Source: Tritrichomonas musculus (taxonomy: Eukaryota; Parabasalia; Tritrichomonadida; Tritrichomonadidae). From it: DNA of 64,000 bases. Below, one piece after another: positions 8,785-17,577 of the stretch. Each line of letters begins with the position of its first letter. Within the stretch, counting starts at the first letter, position 1. The notes under the pieces were generated by a model. The model worked only from the letters and a program-made list of their open reading frames with translations. It ran no database searches and was not told the DNA's origin. The position numbers and the translations under genes were made by a program. The DNA lies in assembly GCA_039105265.1 (NCBI GenBank), contig JAPFFF010000001.1, positions 7,688,001 through 7,752,000 of the forward strand, given 5' to 3'.

Positions 8785-11592
8785 TTATTGAGCATTGTTT
8801 TGAACTTCCTCATTTGTATTATTATCAATTTCTTCTTCATTTTCATCTTCTTCAGTTCGTTGATTATAAATTGCATATTCATCTTTCTCTACTTCAGGTG
8901 GTTTATTATATATTGCATATTCATCTTTCTCTACTTCAGGTGGTTGATTATAAATTGCATATTCATCTTTCTCTACTTCAGGTGGTTGATTATATATTGC
9001 AAATTCATCTTCTTCCTCTTCTTTTGGCTGGTTATAAATTGCAAACTCATCCTCTTCTTGACCTTTGTCGCCACGTTGCTTTTGTTCTTCTATGGCAGCA
9101 ACGATAACCTCATCTGCAAATTTATCTGCAATTTTAATGTAATGTTCTAATTGTTCTTTCTCTCGCTTCTTCTTTGTTTCAACTCGTTTCATGACATCTT
9201 TTGAGAAGGTAATATGAATGCCGCTTGGTTTTGAATTGTCACTGGAAGGAGGTGCTTCTTTTTCATCTGAGCCTTCTTTTTTATCAGATTGAGAATCATT
9301 CATTCCAGGAAATCCTTCTTTCGTGGAGGCGTCGCTTGAGGTTTGGTTGTCTGAATTAAGAGTTGGGAATCTGACTTTATTGTCTGGATTTGAGTTGATC
9401 GATGGGAATCCTTCTTGATTAGCTGAATTAGCGTTTGAATCTGAGTTGAATGTTGGGAATCCTTCTTGACCAGAGGAATTGTTGTTTGGATTTGGTTTAA
9501 ATGAAGGAAATCCTTCTTGACCAGAAGAATTGTTGTTTGAATTTGGTTTAAATGAAGGAAATCCTTCTTGACCAGAGGAATTGTTGTTTGAATTTGAGTT
9601 GAAGGTTGAGAATCCTTCTTGACCAGAAGAATTATTGTTTGAATTTGGTTTAAATGAAGGAAATCCTTCTTGACCAGAGGAATTGTTGTTTGAATTTGGT
9701 TTAAATGAAGGAAATCCTTCTTGACCAGAAGAATTGTTGTTTGAATTTGGTTTAAATGAAGGAAATCCTTCTTGACCAGAAGAATTGTTGTTTGAATTTG
9801 GTTTAAATGAAGGAAATCCTTCTTGACCAGAGGAATTGTTGTTTGAATTTGAGTTGAAGGTTGAGAATCCTTCTTGACCAGAAGAATTATTGTTTGAATT
9901 TGGTTTAAATGAAGGAAATCCTTCTTGACCAGAGGAATTGTTGTTTGAATTTGGTTTAAATGAAGGAAATCCTTCTTGACCAGAAGAATTGTTGTTTGAA
10001 TTTGGTTTAAATGAAGGAAATCCTTCTTGACCAGAGGAATTGTTGTTTGAACTTGAGTTGAAGGTTGGGAATCCTTCTTGATTAGTTGAATTATCAAGGT
10101 CGTTTTGTATTCCACTCTTTGTCTCATTGAATCCTTCATCAATAGCCGGAGCTTTATCAAAGCTCTCCTCACCACTTTCTGGTTGATCATGTAATTTCAT
10201 TTCTGGCTTAATGTCTGATTCAGACTGAAGTTTTTCATCAATATCATCATTAATATTATTAGAAGGAGCTGGTTCGGTATTACTGAAATATACATTTTTC
10301 TTATGTTTGTTTAAAGTTCTTGGAGATCTAGGGGATGAATCAGATATTGATGCTGATGGTTCATGAACAGCAAGATAATCTTTCTTTTTATTATGATGTG
10401 TATTCTTTCCTTTATCATGATAACGGCGGGTAGAAACTGTCTTTTTCTTAGATTTACTTTTCTCTTGAGTGCGTTGTGTTTGTGCAGCAACTTGTGCCAA
10501 TTTTCTTGGTTTAACAACCTTAACTGCATTTTGATTGTTAGGAATTGAATACACTTTTGGTGTTGAACTCAAACTTGAATTGGTATTTGTATTTGGATTT
10601 GAAAAATTGTTTGAATTTGAAAAAACGCTACATGGAAAATAAACAACAATATTTCTGCTTTCAGCTTTTGTTATTTGATCCAGTAAATTTAGAACTTCTG
10701 ATTCTTTGGATGAAACATGATTTTTAAGAATTGCTATTTCTCTGTCCATTTCATGCTTTTGATAGTCCAGCATTTTTTCACGTCTTTCAATATCATTTTT
10801 CAATTCTCTAATTTTGTTTACTTCACGCAAATATGGTGAGCGCCTTTGTGAAGGAATTACTGGGCGGCTTAAAATTGGAATTGCATAAAGATTTTGGTTT
10901 TCGGAACGAATAGAATCTGTTTCCTTTATTAAGTTGTATTTTTGCTCTTTCAAATTTTCCAATTCATTTGTGATTCTTTTGATTTCTTCTCTGTTTTGGG
11001 CAAGTTTTTTTTCTCTTTTTTTTATTTTGTTGCTTTTGGCTGTTAAATTCGAAATTTGAAGATCGACAAGTTGTTCTTCTTTAATTACGTCACGAAGGGA
11101 TAAAAATTGGGTTATTGTACTTTGAGCATAATAAAGCTTTTGACGGAAATCATCGCCATCATTAGAATCTTCTTTGGTGATCATTTGAACCAAAGAGTCT
11201 AATTGGTGAGATATATCATCAAAAAAAGATTTGGGATCAATGTAAGAATTTTCATATGGATTATGATCTGAAAGAATTTCAGAGGATGAATATTCGTTCT
11301 CGATTGAATGTTTTAAATTATCACGAAATAAATTATTGTTATCTGTCAAGCGGTGGGTATCGTGTGCATTTCTCGTATTATCATCTCGATTGTTGGAAAA
11401 ATTCCTCCTTGATGAATTTTCTGATCGGTTTTTTAACTGTTGGAAACAAAAAGGGCTCGATTCGGAATTATTTTGGTCGCTTTCTGAATTGTTGTTTTCG
11501 ATGAGTGATGAATTCATTTCTTCAATGTATGAAGTATCCATTTCAGTCTGGAAGTCTTGTGAATTTTGATTAGGTACTGTTGAATTCATCAA
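8785..11592 (-). CDS. Coiled-coil protein with two internal repeat arrays
   Basis: The 935-aa protein has a Ser/Asn-rich acidic N-terminus and a coiled-coil region at about 150-310 (heptad-like, Lys/Glu/Leu-rich). A basic stretch follows, then about 13 tandem 17-residue repeats (GFPSFKPNSNNNSSGQE and variants, residues 500-730). A helical Lys/Glu segment leads to five 14-residue repeats around DEYAIYNQPP at the C-terminus. No enzyme domain is visible. It looks structural or adaptor-like, and the Tyr-containing C-terminal repeats could be multivalent docking or phosphorylation sites (inference). An initiator-like TCATTT is about 12 bp before the ATG, and a CCGTTA motif is about 25 bp upstream. 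Function unknown. Confidence 0.8.
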   Translation of the reverse strand: MMNSTVPNQNSQDFQTEMDTSYIEEMNSSLIENNNSESDQNNSESSPFCFQQLKNRSENSSRRNFSNNRDDNTRNAHDTHRLTDNNNLFRDNLKHSIENEYSSSEILSDHNPYENSYIDPKSFFDDISHQLDSLVQMITKEDSNDGDDFRQKLYYAQSTITQFLSLRDVIKEEQLVDLQISNLTAKSNKIKKREKKLAQNREEIKRITNELENLKEQKYNLIKETDSIRSENQNLYAIPILSRPVIPSQRRSPYLREVNKIRELKNDIERREKMLDYQKHEMDREIAILKNHVSSKESEVLNLLDQITKAESRNIVVYFPCSVFSNSNNFSNPNTNTNSSLSSTPKVYSIPNNQNAVKVVKPRKLAQVAAQTQRTQEKSKSKKKTVSTRRYHDKGKNTHHNKKKDYLAVHEPSASISDSSPRSPRTLNKHKKNVYFSNTEPAPSNNINDDIDEKLQSESDIKPEMKLHDQPESGEESFDKAPAIDEGFNETKSGIQNDLDNSTNQEGFPTFNSSSNNNSSGQEGFPSFKPNSNNNSSGQEGFPSFKPNSNNNSSGQEGFPSFKPNSNNNSSGQEGFSTFNSNSNNNSSGQEGFPSFKPNSNNNSSGQEGFPSFKPNSNNNSSGQEGFPSFKPNSNNNSSGQEGFPSFKPNSNNNSSGQEGFSTFNSNSNNNSSGQEGFPSFKPNSNNNSSGQEGFPSFKPNPNNNSSGQEGFPTFNSDSNANSANQEGFPSINSNPDNKVRFPTLNSDNQTSSDASTKEGFPGMNDSQSDKKEGSDEKEAPPSSDNSKPSGIHITFSKDVMKRVETKKKREKEQLEHYIKIADKFADEVIVAAIEEQKQRGDKGQEEDEFAIYNQPKEEEEDEFAIYNQPPEVEKDEYAIYNQPPEVEKDEYAIYNKPPEVEKDEYAIYNQRTEEDENEEEIDNNTNEEVQNNAQ
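8850..9060 (-). repeat. 42-bp coding tandem repeat, 5 copies
   Basis: Five units of 14 codons encode DEFAIYNQP/DEYAIYNQPPEVEK at the C-terminus of the coiled-coil protein. The DE-Y/F-AIYN core is conserved in every unit while the flanks vary, which suggests selection on the Tyr motif (inference). Confidence 0.9.
9410..10090 (-). repeat. 51-bp coding tandem repeat, about 13 copies
   Basis: In-frame minisatellite inside the coiled-coil protein gene. Each unit encodes 17 residues (GFPSFKPNSNNNSSGQE). A variant unit, GFSTFNSNSNNNSSGQE, appears twice, separated by four standard units. This implies that a multi-unit block was duplicated. The repeat also keeps a second minus-strand frame open (9300-10190), which is a shadow. 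Confidence 0.95.
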
Positions 11593-11952
11593 AAAATGAG
11601 ATCAGAATTTAACGGATGATTTTGTTTTGAAAATTGTAAAAACAAATATTTTAAATTTGAATCTAAATACAATATTTTGCATAATTAATCATCATTAAAA
11701 ATACAACAAAAACAACCAAATATGAAATTGGATTTTAATATAGTGAATTTCTGAAAGTTATTATATGTAAACGTTTCAATTTTCTGAAAAAGTGTATTTG
11801 AATTATTTGGTGAAAGTTCGTTTATGAGGCGAAATAGAATGTATTTGAATATAAAATAAATGCTTTGAAATTTTGGCATCTTTGTTTATTGATTTGGCCT
11901 TTGACGTATATATGGATTATAAAGCCAAATAATTAAGATTGTCAATATATTA

Positions 11953-13194
11953 ATGTCTTTTACTAAATTTTGTCAAAAATTCGCAAAAAAAAATGAATTA
12001 TCTTCGAATGATGCGAGAAAGCTATCCGAATCAGTTCAAAAATTACTAAATAAAAATGATCTTCCATCCAAATCAGAAATTAAAAGCGAAGTTAGTTTTA
12101 TTTTGACAAGCAAAATTGCTAAAAAATTCTCAAAAAAACTTTTTGCAAAACTAGAATCACGCAAAAATCAATCAAATAATGATAATGATTATCGCAAAGG
12201 AAATACGAATAAAAAAGATAAAAATAGCAAGAAGAAGAAAGATAAATCGAAAAGTAGGAAAAAAGATGATAATGATGATTATGAAAGAGAATATGACTAC
12301 TATGATAATGAATATGACGATTATAACAGAGGATATGACGATTATGACAGAGAATATGACCATTATGATAGAAATTATGATGATTATGATATTTATTATT
12401 ATTATTCAGAGTCGGCATATGCTTCAGATATAGATTCAGAAAAGAATAAAAAAAAAATTAAAAGAAGTTCAGATTCCAACCGAGATCATACCAGAGATAC
12501 GAGATATGAAAAGGATAAAAGAGGAAAACAAACTTATCCTGCCAAATTCCGTTCATCTACTGGTCATGTTACAACTTCAAAAACAATGGTTTCGCCAGCA
12601 TATACATCATCAGAATACCAAAGGCATGCAAAAGATATCGAGCAAAAAAGAGTCCCTCTTTCCCATCGTCTAAATGAAAGAGGTAAAGCAATCAATGACA
12701 ATAGAAAAAATGATGTCAGTAATAACGCATCTCAACCTGATAATGAAGCGAAAACAGCAGAAAATGACGAGGAAAGGAATTCTAGTACTACTGAATCAGT
12801 AAGGCAACGATTTATTATCTACGTTGTAGGATTACCAGTTCAAGTAAACACCGTTTCAAAGCTTTATCGTCACTTTCACTTATATGGACGAATTCTTGGT
12901 ATCCAAGTTAATAGAAAAGAAGCATATGCACTTATTGAGTTTATTGATTTGAAATCAGCATATACAGCAGTTAATTCAAAAAAACCTGTTTTTGGAAACA
13001 AACTAATTAAACTTGGTTTTGCTTCTAATGTTGACAGCGATATGCTTGAAATGTTCAGGAAAAAAGATGAAGAAATTGAAAAGCAGAGCAAAGAAATGAA
13101 ATCTGACTTGATTTTCATTGATGAAGACAACCAGAGTGATTTTTCATATGATCAAAGTGACGGAGAATCATATGATATGCCTGATGATGTTTGA
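11953..13194 (+). CDS. RRM RNA-binding protein, possibly RBM26/27-like
   Basis: The 413-aa protein starts with a helical domain of about 70 residues (ELSSNDARKLSESVQKLLNK ... KKLFAKLES). This resembles the PWI-like N-terminal domain of RBM26/27. A Lys-rich stretch and a repeated Tyr/Asp tract (YDDYDREYDHYD) follow. A canonical RRM lies at about residues 290-360, with RNP2 IYVVGLP and RNP1-like KEAYALIEF, and an acidic tail closes the protein. It is most likely a nuclear RNA-processing factor. The RRM is certain; the RBM26/27 link is tentative because I see no CCCH zinc finger. It diverges from the coiled-coil gene, with about 360 bp between the start codons. Confidence 0.85.
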   Translation: MSFTKFCQKFAKKNELSSNDARKLSESVQKLLNKNDLPSKSEIKSEVSFILTSKIAKKFSKKLFAKLESRKNQSNNDNDYRKGNTNKKDKNSKKKKDKSKSRKKDDNDDYEREYDYYDNEYDDYNRGYDDYDREYDHYDRNYDDYDIYYYYSESAYASDIDSEKNKKKIKRSSDSNRDHTRDTRYEKDKRGKQTYPAKFRSSTGHVTTSKTMVSPAYTSSEYQRHAKDIEQKRVPLSHRLNERGKAINDNRKNDVSNNASQPDNEAKTAENDEERNSSTTESVRQRFIIYVVGLPVQVNTVSKLYRHFHLYGRILGIQVNRKEAYALIEFIDLKSAYTAVNSKKPVFGNKLIKLGFASNVDSDMLEMFRKKDEEIEKQSKEMKSDLIFIDEDNQSDFSYDQSDGESYDMPDDV

Positions 13195-13503
13195 AACTAT
13201 TTTTAAAGCATATAAATATTTATAATTTCTTTTTTTTTTTTTTTTTTTTTTTTTGATATCAATCAAATTTTTGGCAGGGAATGAGATTCGAACTTGTGAT
13301 CTTTGAAGTATGTTTTGTGCTAAAATATATATCTAATATAATATAAAATGTATGCCCTTTTAAAAGTATAACCTGTTCGTTCGACAATAAAATGATTGTG
13401 ATAGATAGTTCTGGAAAAATTTGACAAACAAATGTGAGTTAAAGAGTTTAACATTTCTATCTTTGTATACTCCTGCTTTAAGCTAGTATATAACTCAAAA
13501 GAA
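13195..13503. other. Spacer before the Polinton relic
   Basis: It follows the RRM gene stop. It holds an uninterrupted T25 tract (13230-13254), a tRNA-like fragment (13272-13311) and otherwise AT-rich sequence. The boundary of the Polinton relic probably lies within or just right of this stretch, but no terminal repeat was recognised. Confidence 0.5.
13272..13311 (-). other. tRNA-like 3' fragment (degenerate)
   Basis: Read on the minus strand, the sequence contains a T-loop-like GTTCGAATC followed by a segment ending TCCCTGCCA, resembling the 3' half of a tRNA with a CCA-like end. The T-stem pairs poorly and no matching 5' acceptor strand (CAGGGA) is seen upstream. It cannot be a functional tRNA as read and may be coincidence. 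Confidence 0.25.
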
Positions 13504-14223
13504 TTATGAAAATTTAATTAAGAGTTTTTCATCATTCTTATATGATAAAGCTATCCTTGGTACATCTATTTCTCTAACGTGTACGCTATCTGTATCTGTA
13601 TAGTAGATGTCTATTCCATTTTGCTCAGCAGTACTCATTACCCTATTCATAAGATGTTTGCTCCATGACAAGACACTAGCACCAAAATGAGGTAAATTAA
13701 AATGACTGTTTATTGGTTTAACCTTCTTAACATATACATTATCAATTGACTTGTTCTCTATCACCTCTGTTATGTAATTATAGTTCTTCCATATGTACTT
13801 TATTGCCTTATCTTTTGGAATGCATTTAGTTTCCGTTGTTGTTGCCTTGAGGATTGATTTGCCATAATTAGAATTAAGAAGTAGTTTAATGGTTTGTTGC
13901 AATAGATTGTTAGCATCTTGGTATCTCCTTCTTAGATTGATCAATTTCTCTATAAATACATTAATCTTGTTGTTGAATCCTTTGTCAAAATAATATCTCC
14001 TTATAAACTCATAATCGAAATCAAAAAATTCCATCAAATCCATGAAAGATCTCTTGTCTATGTAATTATTGTTGATAGGGTTGTTGTTAAATACTTTTGA
14101 CAATTGATCATTCCTACTAAATATTTGCCCAAATTTATATGGTTTGTCTGCCTTGCACTTGATTTTCTTGATATTGATTTCAATGAAGAATTGATCAAAA
14201 TCTAATAATTCCTTTGTATTCAC
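13504..14223 (-). pseudogene. polB: Polinton DNA polymerase B, palm fragment
   Basis: This 239-codon frame carries polymerase motif B (KLLLNSNYGKS, the KxxxNSxYG signature) and motif C (YYTDTDSVHV, the catalytic YxDTDS). These identify a family B, protein-primed type polymerase as found in Polintons. It lacks motif A upstream and stops about 20 codons after motif C, so the thumb and C-terminus are missing. It is the 3' fragment of the gene whose exonuclease and N-terminal parts lie at 15742-17195. The mariner at about 14312-15449 and a deletion separate the pieces. Confidence 0.85.
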
Positions 14224-14280
14224 TTATTTGTGTTAATAATTATGCTTCATGGACTTGTGTTTATCATTAACACAAATAAG
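14223..14280. repeat. 14-bp perfect inverted repeat
   Basis: CTTATTTGTGTTAA at 14223-14236 is exactly repeated in inverse at 14267-14280, with a 30-bp loop. It sits between the polymerase palm fragment and the mariner left end. It could be a rearrangement scar or the end of a small foldback element; nothing decides which. Confidence 0.8.
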
Positions 14281-14311
14281 GGATTATGTGCTTCTTGAAA
14301 TATTTTAATTA

Positions 14312-15449
14312 TATGATCAAAAGATAATTTTATAAAAAGTTATAAACCATTGAAAAATTATACGTTTTTTTTTTCAAAAAAAAACATGGAATTTCGATAT
14401 GTTATTCATAGTTTATGGCTTAAAAAAAAAAGCCCCCAAGAGATTTACCACCACATGCAAGAAACTTATAAAGATGCATGTCCTTCATCATCCACAATAT
14501 ATTATTGGGTTCACCAATTTGACAGAGGTCAGGAAGGCCGAAACTTTTTGAAAAAATAGATGAAGTCAAAAAAATAATAGATGAATTTCCATTTGCATCA
14601 TGCCGTTATATCGCACGCATTGTGAGTATTGATAAAAATACTGTTAAAAGGATTTTAACAGAAGATTTGCAAATGAAAAAGTTATGTTGTCTCTGGGTTC
14701 CTCATGATCGTACAGAAATTCATAAAGCTAATAGAATGAAACAATCACAGGAACTTCTATCAATTTTACAATCATTATCGGCAAAACAAACGATGAAAGT
14801 AATCACAGCTGACGAGTCTTGGTTCTTCTTGCAGTATGGTTCTGACGGTTTCTGGTCTTATGGAGGGAAAAGGCCTGAAAATATCACTCATACAATTAAC
14901 GATGAAAAAGTTATGTTTTTTACAGCTTTTTGTAAAAAAGGTATGGTTTACATTAATGTGCTCCCTCCAAATGAAACTTTTACTGGAGAGTACTTCGCAA
15001 ATAATATTCTTCCACATCTTAAAACAGCTGCAGATAATATTAAGGTTATTTAACATATAAAGTTCGGTTGCACATGGACAATGCGAAGCCTCACAATTCA
15101 ATTGTTGCATAACAAAAGATGAATGAATTACACATTGAAAGGTTACCACATCCACCTTACTCCCCTGATATCAGCCCTAATGACTTTTTCCTTTATGGTT
15201 ACATAAAGAATAAATTAAAAGGTAACCGTTTTTCCTCACAAAAAGAGTTAAATGATGCAGTGGTTGAAATTATCAAAAATATTGATGAATCCACATGGAT
15301 TCATGTATATAATGAATGGATTAAAAAAGTAATAGATTGCAATGGGTAATATCCAGATTTTTGATTTAATAAAATAGCAATTTTTTTATTTTAATATATA
15401 TTTTTTTAAGTTTTTTTCACTTCACCAAAAATGAGATTTTTGATTATAT
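14312..15449 (+). mobile_element. mariner element (Tvmar-like), inactive
   Basis: The element encloses a broken mariner transposase. The outer limits are proposed from a weak terminal inverted repeat: left TATGATCAAAAG at about 14312 and right, read inversely, TATAATCAAAAA ending at about 15449 (10 of 12 match), each beginning with TA as expected for TA target duplications. It interrupts the Polinton polymerase gene, so it inserted after the Polinton. The family call is firm; the exact ends are tentative. Confidence 0.6.
14350..15349 (+). pseudogene. mariner transposase (DD34D), two frameshifts and a stop
   Basis: Three frames together give a mariner transposase. 14350-14559 holds the N-terminal helix-turn-helix region (SPQEIYHHMQETY). 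14622-15053 holds the first catalytic Asp (TADESWFF). The region through 15119-15349 holds the second Asp (MDNAKPHNS) and third Asp (YSPDISPNDFF). Counting through the lesion, 34 residues lie between the second and third Asp, the mariner hallmark. The frame changes near 14560 and near 15054, and there is an in-frame TAA at 15107-15109, so no active enzyme can be made. All three catalytic Asp codons survive, so the inactivation looks fairly recent. Confidence 0.9.
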
Positions 15450-15741
15450 CAAAACAATATTAATTTATTCCATCAAAAATAATTATATTCAAAATTGTTA
15501 TAATACAAAATAAACACCACACAACACTGTATTGATTTATATTTAAATATTATTCAATATAGGAAGATTTATCTGTTTTAACTATTATTATTAAATACAT
15601 AAAATTTTGGAAATTTTAAGCAGCACGGATTATTTTAAAATTCAATATTTCCATCAATACACAATTTTTCATTTTGTTATTTCCTAAACTTATAAAGATA
15701 CTAATTATCTAAATATTTAAAATTATAAAAACAAAAAAAGT

Positions 15742-16248
15742 TCAAGATTGATTGAGTTGGAATTTATTCAAAAACTTTTTCACCACCCTATATTTAAGGT
15801 TATGGAAGTAAATGAGAGAATTATTTTCTAATGACTTTAGTAATCTATCGGCAATATTGGTTCCATCAAATATCATTTTATGTATCAACTCTTTGGTCCT
15901 GTATACAGTGATATTTAGGTAAGGCATATGAGGTGATACAGTGGTGTTGGTTTCAAAATCACTATAATAAATCCTACTCCACTCTCTCTCCTTTTTCGTC
16001 TCTGATGAATCTATTAGTTTACAGCCCAATTCAGGATCATATTCAAGGTCGGTATAATCTGCTAAGTGAGAGTTGTATTCATTAGTTACTAAGATATTCA
16101 TTTCACAGGACTTGATCTCCCTGAACTTTTCTTCTTTAAATAGCTTGCGAAATATGGCTATAGGTTTAACACCATTTATGGGTTTATATATCATATAATG
16201 GTTCTTGTACAGTAATAAGTCAACAATTCGGTCAAAATCCTTGGCCAA
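15742..16248 (-). pseudogene. polB: Polinton DNA polymerase B, exonuclease fragment
   Basis: This 168-codon frame carries the 3'-5' exonuclease motifs of family B polymerases: Exo I (YYSDFETN, DxE) and the Exo II region (IYFHNLKY). The normal YFHNLxYD aspartate is replaced (YFHNLKYRVV), and the frame ends about 12 codons later. The rest of the exonuclease, the TPR regions and motif A are missing before the mariner. The region 15450-15741 between this fragment and the mariner has no recognisable coding sequence. Confidence 0.8.
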
Positions 16249-16428
16249 TGTTCTCTTTCTTGTATCTATTTTTATTTCTTGTTGATTTACTACATCTTTT
16301 CCCTCATAAATCCTTCTTACAACAAAATTCGGTCAAACTCTTTGGCCCATGGTCTCTTTCTTGTATCTATTTTTATTTGTAGTTGGCTTCTTTCATCATA
16401 TTTCTCATCAATCCTTCTTACAACAAAA
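16226..16428. repeat. Diverged ~101-bp tandem duplication inside polB
   Basis: Positions 16226-16326 and 16327-16428 are two tandem copies. Both begin ATTCGGTCAAA, share TCTCTTTCTTGTATCTATTT, and end ATCCTTCTTACAACAAAA; the middle differs at many sites. The duplication breaks the polymerase frame exactly at the join between its N-terminal and exonuclease fragments. The divergence suggests either an old duplication or a junction between two different Polinton copies. Confidence 0.85.
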
Positions 16429-17195
16429 TGGCATTTAAACTGCTTGGCTATATCGTATATCAAGTTATTGGGGATTAACCTAGTCTTGACCATAAAGCGT
16501 AAATAATTTTTTTCCTCATCAGTGAATACTCCAGACTGAATGCAAGCATATACCAAACAATTGTCTTTATCGTTCTTCTTATCAACTGTCTTGAATATTT
16601 GGTACTGTGATAAGTTTAAATCAGAAAGATTAATATAAGGGAAGAATCCACCTTCTGGATTATCGCGATAATCTTCGTCGACTTCAACTTCTTCTTCATA
16701 CAACTTACCTTTATTATCTTCTTTATTAATAGTGAATGATGTTTGCTTGCCTCTCTTTCTATTTTTAATGAAGAGCAACTGGTATTTTGCAGGGATAAAT
16801 ACATTGCCAACCCAAGGATTATTGTCTGAACAGTCATCATTCAAGTCTATTGTCCCTGATATATGTCCTATTGTTGAATCTAATCTTCGTGCCTTGGAAA
16901 GTGTAAACCATTTGTATTCCTCACCACCTAATGATTCGCTTTTTACTACCTCATTCTTTTTATTCTCTTTATGTAATTGCCTTAATGTTTCAGTGAAAGC
17001 AAGTCTCTTATCTTCATCATCGCCTATATCTATGTCAAATGATATTTCTTTCTTAGCTTTGGCCATGAATTCTTTCAAATATTTCTTGAACTTTTGTTTG
17101 TCTCTTACGTCTTTCACCCTTTGCCTATACTCCTTTCTTGCTTCCGTTCTTGCAGTCGAATAGAGGTCCACAGATATATCAAAGAGGTATGTCAT
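16317..17195 (-). pseudogene. polB: Polinton DNA polymerase B, N-terminal fragment
   Basis: The 292-codon frame starts with a charged helical region and contains, at about residues 215-265, the pattern DNCLVYACIQSG ... MVKTRLIPNNLIYDIA. This corresponds to the N-terminal region seen in Polinton polymerases ahead of the exonuclease domain. It runs directly into the duplicated segment at 16226-16428, and the exonuclease fragment follows. Its start lies 55 bp from the divergent GIY-YIG-like gene at 17251. The assignment rests partly on its position upstream of the clear exonuclease fragment. Confidence 0.7.
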
Positions 17196-17250
17196 TTAAG
17201 TGTAAATAAGAAATAAAAAAATATCACGCTAAATATTTATTAACCCTAAA

Positions 17251-17577
17251 ATGGTAGAATACATACATTTGATTCGTGAAAGGGAATTTTCTTATTCTAA
17301 TCAGCCGGTATACAAAATTGGTAGAATAAACAAGATTGCAACAAGAATAGGACAATATCCAAAAGACAGCGAAGCATATGTAATTGAAGTAGTAAGTGAT
17401 TCAGTAAAAGTGGAGAAAGAATTAATAACAATATTTGAAGAGAATTATAAGAGAGAAAAAACAAGAGATGGAACAGCATTTATAGGTAAAGAGTACTTTG
17501 TTGGGAATGTAAATGAAATGATATATATTATTCGGACTTATATCCAATATCATTGTCCCAAAGCTATCACTTTGTAA
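17251..17577 (+). CDS. GIY-YIG/T5orf172-like protein of the Polinton
   Basis: The 108-aa protein begins YIHLIRERE and has VYKIGRIN, then RIGQYPKDSEAYVIEVV, a VEKELITIFEENY helix and GKEYFVGN. This layout matches the T5orf172 branch of the GIY-YIG-like superfamily, common in giant viruses, phages and Polintons: KIG-R, QYP-GS, VEK, G-EYF. Members are putative nucleases or DNA-binding regulators. The reading frame is intact, unlike most of this element. It overlaps the convergent capsid-like gene by 11 bp at its 3' end. Confidence 0.7.
   Translation: MVEYIHLIREREFSYSNQPVYKIGRINKIATRIGQYPKDSEAYVIEVVSDSVKVEKELITIFEENYKREKTRDGTAFIGKEYFVGNVNEMIYIIRTYIQYHCPKAITL

Noticed and set aside
9300-10190. 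296-codon frame antiphase to the coiled-coil gene
   Set aside because: It is a shadow kept open by the 51-bp repeat; the real frame extends well beyond on both sides.
11685-11879. 64-codon minus-strand frame between two genes
   Set aside because: It lies in the divergent promoter region of two well-supported genes and has AT-driven composition.
12119-12418. 99-codon His/Tyr-rich minus-strand frame
   Set aside because: It is antisense to the Tyr/Asp-rich tract of the RRM gene.
16732-17163. 143-codon plus-strand frame
   Set aside because: It is antisense to the Polinton polymerase N-terminal fragment.
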